From the NCBI GenBank assembly GCA_013141015.1, contig JABFRT010000023.1, forward strand, positions 1 through 64,000: a DNA stretch of 64,000 nucleotides, in the 5' to 3' direction. The DNA comes from Hyphomicrobium sp. (lineage in GTDB: Bacteria > Pseudomonadota > Alphaproteobacteria > Rhizobiales > Hyphomicrobiaceae). Within the stretch, counting starts at the first letter, position 1. Every line of letters begins with the position of its first letter. This document shows, one piece after another, positions 1-9,143 of this stretch. Below the pieces are notes generated by a model that did not search any database, was not told the origin of the DNA, and saw only the letters and a program-made list of their open reading frames with translations. Position numbers and translations under genes: made by a program.

Positions 1-2
1 AC

Positions 3-857
3 GTGAGCAAGACGGTCAAGACATCGCGGACAGTCAAAGATTTGCGCAAGCAAATCGCAAAGTGGCGCGAATCAGGAAAGACAGTCGCGCTGGTGCCGAC
101 CATGGGCGCATTGCACGACGGCCACTTGGCCTTGGTGCGGCTGGCCAAGAAAAAATGCGACCGGGCCGTTGTCTCGATTTTCGTCAACCCGACTCAGTTC
201 GCGCCGACCGAAGATCTCGCCCGCTATCCGCGCGACGAATCAGGCGATCTGGCGAAACTCGCGTCCGCCGACGCCGATCTCGTCTGGGCACCAACCGTCG
301 AGGAGATGTACCCGGAGGGCTTTTCAACCAGCATTGTGCCGGGCAGTGCTGCTGAAGATTTGGAAGGCGCGATCCGCCCGCATCACTTCGGCGGCGTGGC
401 GACGGTATGCTGCAAGCTGTTCTCGCAAGTGACGCCCGATATCGCGATTTTCGGCGAGAAGGATTATCAGCAGCTGACCGTACTGCGCCAGATGGTCCAC
501 GACCTTAATCTGCCGCTCAAAATCGTCGGCGCCAAGACCGAGCGCGCCAAGGACGGCCTGGCGCTGTCGTCGCGCAACGCTTACCTGACGGACGGAGAGC
601 GCAAAATTGCGCCGGCACTTTATGCGGCCATTTCAGCCCTCGCCCGTGACGTGGCCAAAGGTGCTGACATTCCAGCCGGCGTTGCCAAAGCCAAACGCGC
701 CGTGCTGGCGGCTGGCTTTGCATCCGTCGACTATATCGAGGTGCGTGATGCGGGAACTCTGGCCAAGGTCGACCGCACCACGCAAACGCCGCTGCGCGTG
801 CTGGCCGCCGCCCGGCTCGGTAAAACGCGGCTGATTGACAATGTTGGCGCCAAATAG
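3..857 (+). CDS. panC: Pantothenate synthetase (pantoate--beta-alanine ligase)
   Basis: Cytoplasmic enzyme that joins pantoate and beta-alanine with ATP to make pantothenate, the vitamin B5 precursor of CoA. The 284-residue product has the usual family length. It shows the HIGH-type nucleotide-binding signature HDGH (38-41) after PTMGAL, the pantoate-binding stretch FGEKDYQQL (150-158) and the KMSKS-like loop SSRN (189-192). The start is a GTG two bases inside the window, so the ribosome-binding site is not visible and a slightly earlier start cannot be excluded. A panB partner, if present, would lie upstream of the window. The gene converges on the minus-strand gene ending at 883, only 25 bases away. 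Confidence 0.95.
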   Translation: MSKTVKTSRTVKDLRKQIAKWRESGKTVALVPTMGALHDGHLALVRLAKKKCDRAVVSIFVNPTQFAPTEDLARYPRDESGDLAKLASADADLVWAPTVEEMYPEGFSTSIVPGSAAEDLEGAIRPHHFGGVATVCCKLFSQVTPDIAIFGEKDYQQLTVLRQMVHDLNLPLKIVGAKTERAKDGLALSSRNAYLTDGERKIAPALYAAISALARDVAKGADIPAGVAKAKRAVLAAGFASVDYIEVRDAGTLAKVDRTTQTPLRVLAAARLGKTRLIDNVGAK

Positions 858-882
858 AGCAGCGCGGCGCGAACGCTGAACG

Positions 883-2202
883 TTACTCTTTGTTCACAGC
901 AGGCGCTGCAGCGGCATCCGGTTTAACGCCAAGGTTCAGCATGATTTGCTGGCTGGGGGACTCGCCCGGCGGTGGCGGAGTCGCGCTCATCGGCCCTGGC
1001 AAAAACGGCAGCTGTAGAAAGAACGGCTTGCCCGCTGGCTTGGCGATCAGTGCCATCGCGCCGCCGTTCGCTAGTGCTGGCGCTGGTTTTTCTTGACCGC
1101 TTTGCGGCGCCTGTTGCGGCGCCTGTGCTGCAGCCGCGGGATTTTGGACTTTCACTGCGGCCGCACGAATGGCTGTGCGGCGGACGGCAGTATGCCCGGC
1201 CCGGACGTGCCGCGCCGCTGGCTGGCGCACTTTCTGCTCGCGGATTTCAACGGCCATCGATCCGGCGGTCAAGCCCGCGATGCCATAGACTTCGATATCC
1301 GCTTTGAGTGTGCCGCGCCGCCCAGCCGGCAGCGTAACGATCACAGACTTGAGGTCACTTCGCGCCAGCGCCCAATCGGTCGGCGAAACCTGCGTGCCGG
1401 TTGATAAGATGCTGCCGGTAGGCAAATGACGGATCATCACCACTCCGGCGTCTCTGGCAGGCTTCTCATTGGCAGGCCCTTGCGGATTAGAGCCAGTCTC
1501 GAGGGGTGGATCGCCGTGCTCAGCTGCAGGTTCGAGTGTCACCATGCCGCCGGTCCGAACGTCGTCGCCCGCCTCAAAGAATTCGCTGAGCCGTGGCGCA
1601 AATTCGAAACGCGCTGCAATGATCCCTGAGCCGCCGCCGAAATCATAGGTATTGCGACCATTGCCGAGATCACCATTCTGACTGGAAGCGGTGCTGTCAA
1701 TAAAGCCGGAACTTGATCCTGAGAATTTCTCAGCGACGCTATCGGCTGCAGGATTGCGCGGCGGCAAACTTGGATTACCCCGTCCCGTCCCGATCCATGT
1801 GATGAGCATGATGACAGCGGCGAGGAGTGTGACCACCCGGGGAGACTGGCGATCATGCGGGATGTTGGCGCTGTGCAGCCGTCCAACCGCCACCTCAATC
1901 GACGTTGCACGCGTGTCAAGAAAGCGTGGGAATTGGCGATGGCTGAGCGGCGGGGGCCCTGAAAAGTCTAACGCCGACGACCAATTGCTTCTATCGGCGC
2001 TGAGAACCGGAGTCTCGGGCGCTGGTTTATCCAGGCGTTCGCCACCAACATATGTGTCTGCACCGTAAGTGCCGCTGAAGTTGATCGAGCGGTCCTTGGT
2101 GCGCTCATCAAACGAACGCAGGAAATTCAGAAAGGCCGCAACGCTTAAGCCCAAAATATCACCGGCGCGCTGTATTCGCCCGAAAAAGGCACCGCCAAAC
2201 AT
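883..2202 (-). CDS. Uncharacterised single-span membrane protein with FPRFL motif
   Basis: Product of 439 residues with no family I recognise. The start at 2202 is chosen because GGAGTGA precedes that ATG; an upstream in-frame Met (2250) lacks this. A single hydrophobic span (VVTLLAAVIMLITWIG) sits about residues 120-135, preceded by the short motif FPRFL. The region after the span is Ser/Gly/Pro-rich, then comes a more ordered stretch with LPTGSI and a beta-rich pattern. The C-terminus is Ala/Pro/Gln-rich and likely disordered. The topology suggests a cytoplasmic N-terminus and a periplasmic C-terminus. The next minus-strand gene (2557-3555) has the same order of FPRFL motif, single span and (L/F)P(T/S)GSI patch, so the two may be diverged paralogues. 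Function is unknown. Confidence 0.75.
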   Translation of the reverse strand: MFGGAFFGRIQRAGDILGLSVAAFLNFLRSFDERTKDRSINFSGTYGADTYVGGERLDKPAPETPVLSADRSNWSSALDFSGPPPLSHRQFPRFLDTRATSIEVAVGRLHSANIPHDRQSPRVVTLLAAVIMLITWIGTGRGNPSLPPRNPAADSVAEKFSGSSSGFIDSTASSQNGDLGNGRNTYDFGGGSGIIAARFEFAPRLSEFFEAGDDVRTGGMVTLEPAAEHGDPPLETGSNPQGPANEKPARDAGVVMIRHLPTGSILSTGTQVSPTDWALARSDLKSVIVTLPAGRRGTLKADIEVYGIAGLTAGSMAVEIREQKVRQPAARHVRAGHTAVRRTAIRAAAVKVQNPAAAAQAPQQAPQSGQEKPAPALANGGAMALIAKPAGKPFFLQLPFLPGPMSATPPPPGESPSQQIMLNLGVKPDAAAAPAVNKE

Positions 2203-2556
2203 AACATCACTCCAGAACAAAAAAACGCAGACGCTCTCCTCTGGCGGCAAAACCCTCGCCGCCAGCGAAACTTCAACTTTTCCCGCTCTAGCGCGCAGCG
2301 GTTGAGGGTGGAATTAACGTTCGAAAACCCACAACATTGCCGCGCAAATTCTATTCTATAGGGCAATCGTTGATTAACGATTGCACTTACTTAAAAAGTG
2401 GTTGACCAATTCTTGGTTGCCGCTTCATTTCGGATTTGATCGTTTTGAGCATTCGCAGCGCTTCACGCCGCGGCAAAGCATGCGCTCAGCGAGACACGCG
2501 CAATACTGCTGCACCGCTGAGATCCCGGCGCCCTTGCGGTGTACTGCCTATCCTGC
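2203..2556. other. Intergenic region between two minus-strand genes
   Basis: 354 bases without a convincing gene. It carries the promoter side of the gene starting at 2202, including an AT-rich stretch around 2310-2420 and a perfect 9-bp inverted repeat at 2363-2384. The small ORFs on either strand have no ribosome-binding site and no recognisable composition. Confidence 0.5.
2363..2384. promoter_or_regulatory. Perfect 9-bp inverted repeat, possible operator
   Basis: GCAATCGTT, then GATT, then AACGATTGC forms a perfect dyad in AT-rich sequence about 160 bases upstream of the gene starting at 2202. The short spacer and lack of a T-run favour a protein-binding site over a terminator. No regulator is adjacent. 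Confidence 0.4.
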
Positions 2557-3555
2557 CTATTCCTGAGGTGCGAGACCGAGTGCTGACGGCTTTTCTCCGT
2601 CCGCACCGGTTTTGTTGGCGCCGCTCTTGAGCCACGCGAAGAACTTGGAAATTGGCCCGGCTGGTTTTTCCGGTTCGTTTGCTTCAGCGACGGCGGGGGG
2701 ATCGTTTTCTTTTACCGAGGGTTCATGGCTACGCGCCTTGAACGCATCGTTATTGCGGCGGATCCGGCGTTTCGGGCGCGGCTCTGCGCCAGCCATTTTC
2801 AGGGCTTTGCGAATGTGCGCGCGGTATCGGCGCTTGGCGGGTTTGGCCTCCTCATCGTTGCCTTCATCTGCAACAACGGCCGCCACGTTGACGGGCGCCG
2901 GTTGCGACACGTCTGGCCGTGAACCGGGAGCGGCCTCGACCACGTTGATCGTAAGGCCGGTGCGCGCCAACGTGTCTGCGTCCGTGATCACTGGATGCGT
3001 GCCGCCGTCGCCAAGCGACAGGGCAACCATTGCATCATCGGGCGCGGCCGCGACCCACAGGCTTTGGGCTGCGATTGAACCCGATGGAAATGCGACAGCC
3101 TCCGGCAATGGGTGCAACATGATGGATGCCAAGGAATCTGTGGCGATGCCTTGCGACGCGGCATCTATCCCGTTCGCCTCCGAACCGTCGTCAAGCCGTT
3201 CGTACTGCGACGGCATGTTGACACCGAAGCCGAGGCGCGATTCGAACGCGGCGACGACCGCGACGGCATCGGCAACGTCGTCGTGCGGGCCAACGGCGAC
3301 ATCACTGGCGGGCGGTGGCGGCTCGATGACATTTGGCGCTGGCGCGGCCGTCATCAACGCAGCCGACGTCACGGCAATCGCGCTGAGTGACGCAGCGCCT
3401 GCAATGGCGGCGCGCACAACGCCAACGCCGCGCCGCCACGGTACGCGCGGCAACGGCGGCGGTTGTGCCAGCTGTTCGGGCCGCTCGCGGTTCAAAAAAC
3501 GCGGGAATTCACTGACCCGTTCGTGTGTGGAAGCCTCATCACTAACGCCTGACAT
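2557..3555 (-). CDS. Uncharacterised single-span membrane protein with FPRFL motif (second of pair)
   Basis: Product of 332 residues starting at an ATG preceded by GGGAGGCG. FPRFL occurs near residue 18, followed by a Pro-rich linker, one hydrophobic Ala-rich span about residues 50-70, a long Ala/Asp-rich periplasmic-looking region and a basic C-terminal part (KRRYRAHIRKALKM, then RPKRRIRRN). The tail ends with a short amphipathic stretch (FFAWLKSG). The architecture parallels the gene at 883-2202, which may point to a shared partner for FPRFL. No enzymatic motif is visible and the function is unknown. Confidence 0.75.
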   Translation of the reverse strand: MSGVSDEASTHERVSEFPRFLNRERPEQLAQPPPLPRVPWRRGVGVVRAAIAGAASLSAIAVTSAALMTAAPAPNVIEPPPPASDVAVGPHDDVADAVAVVAAFESRLGFGVNMPSQYERLDDGSEANGIDAASQGIATDSLASIMLHPLPEAVAFPSGSIAAQSLWVAAAPDDAMVALSLGDGGTHPVITDADTLARTGLTINVVEAAPGSRPDVSQPAPVNVAAVVADEGNDEEAKPAKRRYRAHIRKALKMAGAEPRPKRRIRRNNDAFKARSHEPSVKENDPPAVAEANEPEKPAGPISKFFAWLKSGANKTGADGEKPSALGLAPQE

Positions 3556-4100
3556 ACCAACGCCTCCCAACCCGTGACGCAACAATTGAGCCTCGATTTG
3601 CCAAGCGCATAGCCTCGACACTCAAAGCCCACTGACTTTCCCGCATTGGCGTTGCAGCGATCCCCCAAGGACCCGGCTTAGAAATCCCCAATAGAATTTT
3701 CTAAAAACCTCAGCACCAGGCTGATTGGTCATGAACGCCAATGGCTTAGTAAACCCGTGCCGGCGGCCATTTGTGGTTGTTTTAAGGACCAATTCTAGGC
3801 AGGGGTGCTCAACCTGAGGGTGCCGCTCCGGCCGCAAATATGCTCGTGCCTGTGTGCTTTGGCGCGCACGCCCGGCGCGGTTTTCCTCAAGAGTTGCGGA
3901 CGTTGCAGCGTTGTGCCTGTGCTCTGGTAGCCACAAGACGCTTTGCCCGGTAGTGAAAGCGGTTCGCCGCGCGCTATAAGACGGCCATCCAGATTCGCCT
4001 GCGCGGCCTGTCCGGCTTTGTTGCGCGTGCCGCATGCACAGTCTTCACAGATTGCGCATCGAGAGTGTTATCACTCCGCGCATCACCGGGAACACCCGCT
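3556..4100. other. 545-bp divergent intergenic region
   Basis: It separates the minus-strand gene starting at 3555 from parE. A 137-codon minus-strand open frame (3622-4035) fills most of it but has Arg/Gln-rich composition, no homology I can see and no good ribosome-binding site, so I do not call it. No tRNA, terminator or strong repeat is apparent. It presumably holds the promoters of both flanking genes. Confidence 0.5.
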
Positions 4101-6113
4101 ATGGCTCGTCCGCTGAATGACCTGTTTTCTGATTTTGAGAGCGAAATGACCGATAAATCGTCGCGTGCGAAGAAGTCCGTTGAATCGGCCGGCTACAGTG
4201 AACACGACATCGAGGTGCTTGAAGGCCTGGAGCCCGTGCGCCGCCGCCCCGGCATGTACATCGGCGGCACCGACGAAAAGGCCATGCACCACCTGTTCGC
4301 CGAAGTGATCGATAACTCGATGGACGAAGCGGTGGCCGGCCACGCCTCGTGGATCGAGGTCGAACTCGCGGCCGACGGTTTTTTGACGGTCACCGACAAC
4401 GGCCGCGGCATTCCGATTGGCCCGCATCCCAAATTCAAGAATAAGAGCGCGCTCGAAGTCGTGCTGACCGTGCTGCACGCCGGCGGCAAGTTCGACAGCA
4501 AGGCCTATTCGACATCGGGCGGCTTGCACGGCGTCGGCGTGTCGGTTGTCAACGCGTTGTCGGAATTGCTCGAAGTCCAGGTGGCGCGCGACCAGCAGCT
4601 CTACCGCATGGTGTTCTCGCGCGGCGAACCGCAGACCAAGCTCGAAAAGCTCGGCCCGACCATGAACCGGCGCGGCACCAAAGTGCGCTTCAAGCCGGAT
4701 GAGAAAATCTTCGGCAAAGGCTGCGCGTTCCGCCCGGCACGCCTGATGAAAATGGCGCGCTCGAAGGCCTATTTGTTCGGCGGCGTTGAAATCCGCTGGA
4801 AGTGCGATCCCGAGCTGATCAAAGATGACACACCGGCGCAAGCCGTGTTCCATTTCCCAGGCGGCCTCAGCGATTATCTGACCTCGACCATCGAAGGCCA
4901 AACGCGCGTCACCAAGGACATCTTCGCTGGCAAGATCAGCAAGGAAAAAGGCCACGGCTCTGTTGAATGGGCGTGCGCCTGGATTTCGGATGAAGACGGC
5001 TTTTCGACCTCGTATTGCAATACCATTCCGACCGGCGAGGGCGGCACCCATGAAAACGGTTTGCGGCAAGCGCTCTACAAAGGCTTGCGCGCTTATGGCG
5101 AACTGACTGGCAACAAGAAGGCCGTGCAAATCACGTCCGAAGACGTGATGGGAACCGCGGCGTCGATGCTGTCGGTGTTCATCCGCGAGCCAGAATTCCA
5201 GGGCCAAACCAAGGATAAACTTGCGACCGTCGAAGCGACCAAGATCGTTGAGACTGCCGTCCGCGATGCGTTCGATCACTGGCTGGCGGATTCACCGCAA
5301 CAGGCGACACGCCTGCTGGAATGGTGCGTTGACCAGTCGGAAGAGCGCTTGAAGCGCCGCCGTGAAAAAGAAGTCGGCCGCCAGTCGGCAACGCGCAAAT
5401 TGCGCCTGCCGGGCAAGCTCTCGGATTGTTCGATCCAGCAGGCCGCCGGCACCGAAATCTTCATCGTCGAGGGTGACTCGGCCGGCGGCTCCGCGAAGAG
5501 CGCGCGCGACCGCGAAACCCAAGCCATTCTTCCCCTGCGCGGCAAAATCTTGAACGTCGCCAACGCGACCGCTGCAAAGCTTTCCGCCAACCAGTTGATC
5601 TCCGATTTGATCCAGGCGCTTGGCGCGGGAACGGGAACAAAATATCGCGACGAAGATCTGCGTTATGAACGCGTGATCATCATGACCGACGCCGACGTCG
5701 ATGGTGCCCACATCGCAGCACTGCTGATCACCTTCTTCTATCAAGAGATGCCGGACCTGATCGAAAATGGTCATTTGTATCTGGCCGTACCGCCGCTTTA
5801 CAAAATCACGCAAGGCGCGAAATCGCTTTACGCGCGCGATGAAAAGCACCGCGATGAACTGATCGCCAAAGAATTCAAAGCCAATCCGCCGGTCAAGGTT
5901 GGGCGCTTCAAAGGCTTGGGCGAAATGAACGCGTCGGAACTCAAAGAGACGACGATGGATATCAAGAAGCGGCTGCTGCTGCGCGTCGCCATCGGCGAGG
6001 GCGAGCGGTCAGGGCTTGGCGAGGTCGTGAATGCACTGATGGGATCAAAGCCCGAGGCCCGCTTCCGCTTCATCCAAGACCGCGCCGCATTCGCCAAGGA
6101 TCTGGACATTTAA
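4101..6113 (+). CDS. parE: DNA topoisomerase IV subunit B
   Basis: ATPase subunit of the type IIA topoisomerase that decatenates daughter chromosomes with ParC. The 670-residue product has the GHKL ATPase motifs EVIDNSMDEA (68-77), DNGRGIP (99-105) and GGLHGVGVS (140-148). The TOPRIM residues follow: EGDSAGG near 457 and the metal-binding DADVDGA near 530. The closing GEMNASELKETTMD is typical of the family. The length, without the extra insertion of many GyrB proteins, and an alphaproteobacterial ParE-like N-terminus favour ParE over GyrB. The ATG at 4101 is preferred; a GTG at 4065 would add 12 residues that do not resemble the family. parC is not in the window. Confidence 0.93.
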   Translation: MARPLNDLFSDFESEMTDKSSRAKKSVESAGYSEHDIEVLEGLEPVRRRPGMYIGGTDEKAMHHLFAEVIDNSMDEAVAGHASWIEVELAADGFLTVTDNGRGIPIGPHPKFKNKSALEVVLTVLHAGGKFDSKAYSTSGGLHGVGVSVVNALSELLEVQVARDQQLYRMVFSRGEPQTKLEKLGPTMNRRGTKVRFKPDEKIFGKGCAFRPARLMKMARSKAYLFGGVEIRWKCDPELIKDDTPAQAVFHFPGGLSDYLTSTIEGQTRVTKDIFAGKISKEKGHGSVEWACAWISDEDGFSTSYCNTIPTGEGGTHENGLRQALYKGLRAYGELTGNKKAVQITSEDVMGTAASMLSVFIREPEFQGQTKDKLATVEATKIVETAVRDAFDHWLADSPQQATRLLEWCVDQSEERLKRRREKEVGRQSATRKLRLPGKLSDCSIQQAAGTEIFIVEGDSAGGSAKSARDRETQAILPLRGKILNVANATAAKLSANQLISDLIQALGAGTGTKYRDEDLRYERVIIMTDADVDGAHIAALLITFFYQEMPDLIENGHLYLAVPPLYKITQGAKSLYARDEKHRDELIAKEFKANPPVKVGRFKGLGEMNASELKETTMDIKKRLLLRVAIGEGERSGLGEVVNALMGSKPEARFRFIQDRAAFAKDLDI

Positions 6114-6198
6114 GGGCATCATCCGCCTTCCCCATGATGTTGCCCAAGTTGCAGGTCCTTATCGGCGGCGGCTGGGTGGCTGCATCTTGGGGGATTGG

Positions 6199-7146
6199 GT
6201 GAAGCTCATTGGAATTTGGCGGGCGGCGCTTTGGGCCGGCCTTGCGGTTGGCGGGACACTGACGTTTGCTGGCCTGCTGACACCGTTTGATCCGGCTTTC
6301 GATATCGCCAATCAGCTCCGCTTAGTCATCCTCGCCGGCTTTGCGGCGTTGCTTGGTTTTTCATATTTCGCAAATTCACGATGGCTTCTTGCTGCAGTCG
6401 CCTTGGGCTTTGCTGGCAATGCCGTGCTGGCCGCTGCACCAATTGCCACATCAGCGGCCACCGGCCACGCGGGCAACTCATCGCGCCTTAAGATCATGTC
6501 GATCAACGTTTATTACGACAATGACGCTTACGGCAAAATTGCAGATGCGATAACGGCCGGCGATCCCGACGTTATTGTCTTCTCTGAATTTGAAAGGCAT
6601 CACGAGCAGGCCCTGCAGCCGGCCCTTGCCGCCCGCTATCCACATGCAACGAGCTGCCACACGGTACGCGCGCATTGCGATATCGGCATCTATTCGAAGC
6701 GGCGTTTACTTGGCCCGGCTGAGAGCACCGCGTACACCAAATCCACCCCATCGCTTCTGACCGTGAGAACTGAGACGCCCGGTGGTGGCAGTCTGCGGAT
6801 CATTGGTGTTCACATCAATTACCCAGGCAATGCGCCAAAGCAGGTCATCGACATCGATTGGCTGATCGCAAGGCGTAACATCTGGGACGGGCCACTCGTC
6901 CTGGCGGGCGATCTCAATTTAACGCCGTGGGCCGCCTTGCTTAGCCGCTTTCAAAGCGCGACGGGCCTCGTCCGCCACGGCACCTTCCAGCGCAGCTGGC
7001 CCGTGGAGGGCTTTGTCCCCAACATTCCCTTTGTGCTGATCGACAATGTGCTGACGACGCCAGACATCAAGGCCGTATCATTCGCCACGGGCCAGCCGGC
7101 CGGCTCCGATCACCTGCCAGTGATCGCGACGATTGCGCTCCCCTGA
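6199..7146 (+). CDS. Membrane-anchored endonuclease/exonuclease/phosphatase-family protein
   Basis: About 315 residues. Three hydrophobic segments in the first 90 residues anchor a C-terminal EEP (DNase I-like) domain likely facing the periplasm. Visible family motifs are IMSINVYYDN (substrate/metal Asn), the metal-binding Glu in SEFE, GDLNLTPW and the closing SDHLPV with the catalytic Asp-His. The family includes nucleases and phosphodiesterases, including lipid-head-group enzymes, and the substrate cannot be read from the sequence. GTG at 6199 has GGGGGA six bases upstream; TTG at 6187 is the alternative. Confidence 0.8.
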   Translation: MKLIGIWRAALWAGLAVGGTLTFAGLLTPFDPAFDIANQLRLVILAGFAALLGFSYFANSRWLLAAVALGFAGNAVLAAAPIATSAATGHAGNSSRLKIMSINVYYDNDAYGKIADAITAGDPDVIVFSEFERHHEQALQPALAARYPHATSCHTVRAHCDIGIYSKRRLLGPAESTAYTKSTPSLLTVRTETPGGGSLRIIGVHINYPGNAPKQVIDIDWLIARRNIWDGPLVLAGDLNLTPWAALLSRFQSATGLVRHGTFQRSWPVEGFVPNIPFVLIDNVLTTPDIKAVSFATGQPAGSDHLPVIATIALP

Positions 7147-7153
7147 GGCAGCC

Positions 7154-7333
7154 TTATTCCGCGGCAACCGGCGGATGGCGCGCGTCTCCGCGGCGGTTCT
7201 GGCGGCGCACGTAGGTGATGAAGGCGTCAGGCTGATCGCGCTTGACTTTAAGCGCCGCGAACAGCGCGTCTTCTGCATCGACGACCACATGGCCGGATCG
7301 CTCATTGAGCCTCAAGCCAACCGCATAGTGCAT
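7154..7333 (-). CDS. Small conserved-looking protein, 59 residues
   Basis: Short gene beginning MHYAVGLRLNE, chosen because a full AGGAGG lies seven bases upstream of the ATG at 7333; the longer open frame extending to 7576 is antisense-like and has no such site. The product is soluble, mixed alpha/beta in character, with a basic segment (VRRQNRRGD) near the C-terminus. No known family is recognised. It ends eight bases from the convergent gene at 7146 and lies downstream of the desaturase gene on the same strand. Confidence 0.65.
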   Translation of the reverse strand: MHYAVGLRLNERSGHVVVDAEDALFAALKVKRDQPDAFITYVRRQNRRGDARHPPVAAE

Positions 7334-7451
7334 GGCATTGCCTCCTTGAACGCAAAATGAAAGCAGGTTCAAGGTTGGACTATACCATAGCATCGACGCG
7401 CCGGCACGTGCCGCGTTCATCGCCCTCGTCCGTTCACGTGTGCGGCGTCTA

Positions 7452-8849
7452 TCAGCTGCTGGGCCGGCCGCTGGCCGATAGCGCCGCTTCACGGGCAATC
7501 GCGGCGGCGCCGCGCACCTCAGCGTATTCCAAAGTGTTGTTATCAACGTGAGCCGCAGACCGTTGTTTGGGCGCAAAGTCCGGCCCGATTACGTCGAGAA
7601 TATTCGGGCGCTGTTTGCCATCGTGGTGATGGTGGCCAATGACACCCTCGACCACCAGTCCCTCGGCCTTGTATTTCGGGTCCGCCAACAGCAATTCGTG
7701 CAGCGCCTTCAGATTGTAGTGCGGAACAGACGCCATCATATGGTGCGGCAGATGATAGTCCATGCCCCACGGCAGCACGCAGTAGCGGAACAGTGGCCCT
7801 GTCAGGAATACGCGCGTATTGGTGTAGCGCCCACGGTCGGCGTTACCGTGCTGCACCCACTGGCGCATCATCATATAAAGCGGGAAGGTCGTGAACAACG
7901 GCATGGCCCAGAACAGTCCGTAGTGATCAAACGCCCAGGCAACACCCGTGCCGGCCGCCGCTGAATCGTAGGCCGTGAAGGCCGCGTACAGCAGGAATAG
8001 AAACGTCATCCGGCCGATAGCTGTGGCACGATGCGAGATCACCGGCAGCAACCGGGTCTGCGGGAACTGGCTTTCGGGCAAACGTGCAAAATATCCAATG
8101 ACCGCCAGATAGGAAGCGATCAGGACGGTCCACGCAGTTGCCGCGGAAGTGCCCTTCAACAGCGTCGAGACGATGAAGGGAATGGCGACCGCGAAATAGA
8201 TGCCCGCATAAACCGGCAATTTGCTGCGCGTCTCCGACTTGTCGACATAGGGATTATCGTCATGACCAACCGCGCTGTAGCGCGCCCGGACCAGCGTAAA
8301 CCGCACCAGATTTGGCAAATACAATTGCTTGGCTAGTTTCTTCAGAACATCAATATGGGCGACTGGAAAATCAAGCCAGTGATCGCTGTCCTTCAATTGC
8401 GAGATGTCGGGATCGCGTTCCGGGTCATTGACAAACTGGTGGTGTGCCAAATGATGCACGCGATATTGATAGGTCGATGTATATATCGCAAATGCACCCA
8501 GCCAATCGGAGGCCAGTTCGTTGAGACGCTTGTTTTCAAACAGCGTGAAGTGCGTACCTTCGTGAATGACGCCGCCCAACTGATGCTGCGAACCGCCCGT
8601 GACGATGGCGGCCAGCACAACGACAGGCACCATCCACCACAGACTGGCACCCGACGCCAGGATCAAGGATTCCACATAGAGCGCCGCACCGGTTGTGGCG
8701 CCGATAATGCCCCAGACAATGGCCAGATATTTCCAGTTTGTCGCATTATCGCGCGCCTTCAGCGCCAACACAGCGGGACCATCAACCCGGCTTTGCAGCG
8801 GTTGGTTTTCTGACGCCGCAACAGGCGGCATCGTCAAGGCATTTTGCAC
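7452..8849 (-). CDS. Membrane fatty acid desaturase
   Basis: 465-residue integral membrane di-iron enzyme of the fatty acid desaturase/hydroxylase superfamily. The three histidine boxes are HEGTH (96-100), HHLAHH (132-137) and HLPHH (366-370), with an extra His near 334 in WVQHGN as often seen. Hydrophobic spans lie around 41-66, 70-87, 212-232, 236-255 and 278-292. Such enzymes introduce double bonds or hydroxyls into acyl chains or carotenoid-like lipids with O2 and an electron donor; the substrate is not predictable here. It shares its upstream region with the divergent aquaporin gene at 9144. Confidence 0.85.
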   Translation of the reverse strand: MQNALTMPPVAASENQPLQSRVDGPAVLALKARDNATNWKYLAIVWGIIGATTGAALYVESLILASGASLWWMVPVVVLAAIVTGGSQHQLGGVIHEGTHFTLFENKRLNELASDWLGAFAIYTSTYQYRVHHLAHHQFVNDPERDPDISQLKDSDHWLDFPVAHIDVLKKLAKQLYLPNLVRFTLVRARYSAVGHDDNPYVDKSETRSKLPVYAGIYFAVAIPFIVSTLLKGTSAATAWTVLIASYLAVIGYFARLPESQFPQTRLLPVISHRATAIGRMTFLFLLYAAFTAYDSAAAGTGVAWAFDHYGLFWAMPLFTTFPLYMMMRQWVQHGNADRGRYTNTRVFLTGPLFRYCVLPWGMDYHLPHHMMASVPHYNLKALHELLLADPKYKAEGLVVEGVIGHHHHDGKQRPNILDVIGPDFAPKQRSAAHVDNNTLEYAEVRGAAAIAREAALSASGRPSS

Positions 8850-8974
8850 GTCACTCGTCTCCGGATTCTAGCCACCGCTCAAAGCGATGCCGCCATAACA
8901 GACCAATACAGAATACCTGCTTCGATTATCCATCCGCAAGCTGACTTCGTCGATTTGGAAAATTGTCTTTCTTA

Positions 8975-8991
8975 ATTACAGGGGCTGTAAT
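8975..8991. promoter_or_regulatory. Inverted repeat in divergent promoter region, candidate operator
   Basis: ATTACAGGGGCTGTAAT is a perfect 7-bp dyad with a 3-base centre, placed between the divergent desaturase (start 8849) and aquaporin (start 9144) genes. It sits next to AT-rich sequence that could be a promoter. It could serve one or both genes. The binding protein is unknown. Confidence 0.4.
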
Positions 8992-9143
8992 CTATCGCCC
9001 TTCCCAAGCGCCGCCATTACCTTTGGCTTCAGGCTTCGCGTGATTCGGCACCGCCGGCATCCGTGCGGGTACATAAGGTGCGCAGATCAATGCACCACGC
9101 CATCCGGGAAGCCGAGGAGGACTTCAAACAGGGGACGACAAAC

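Noticed and set aside
3622-4035. 137-codon minus-strand open frame upstream of parE
   Set aside because: Arg/Gln-rich low-quality composition, no ribosome-binding site, no recognisable domain; more likely non-coding.
4083-5279. 398-codon minus-strand open frame
   Set aside because: Antisense shadow of parE with Arg/His/Ala-rich composition.
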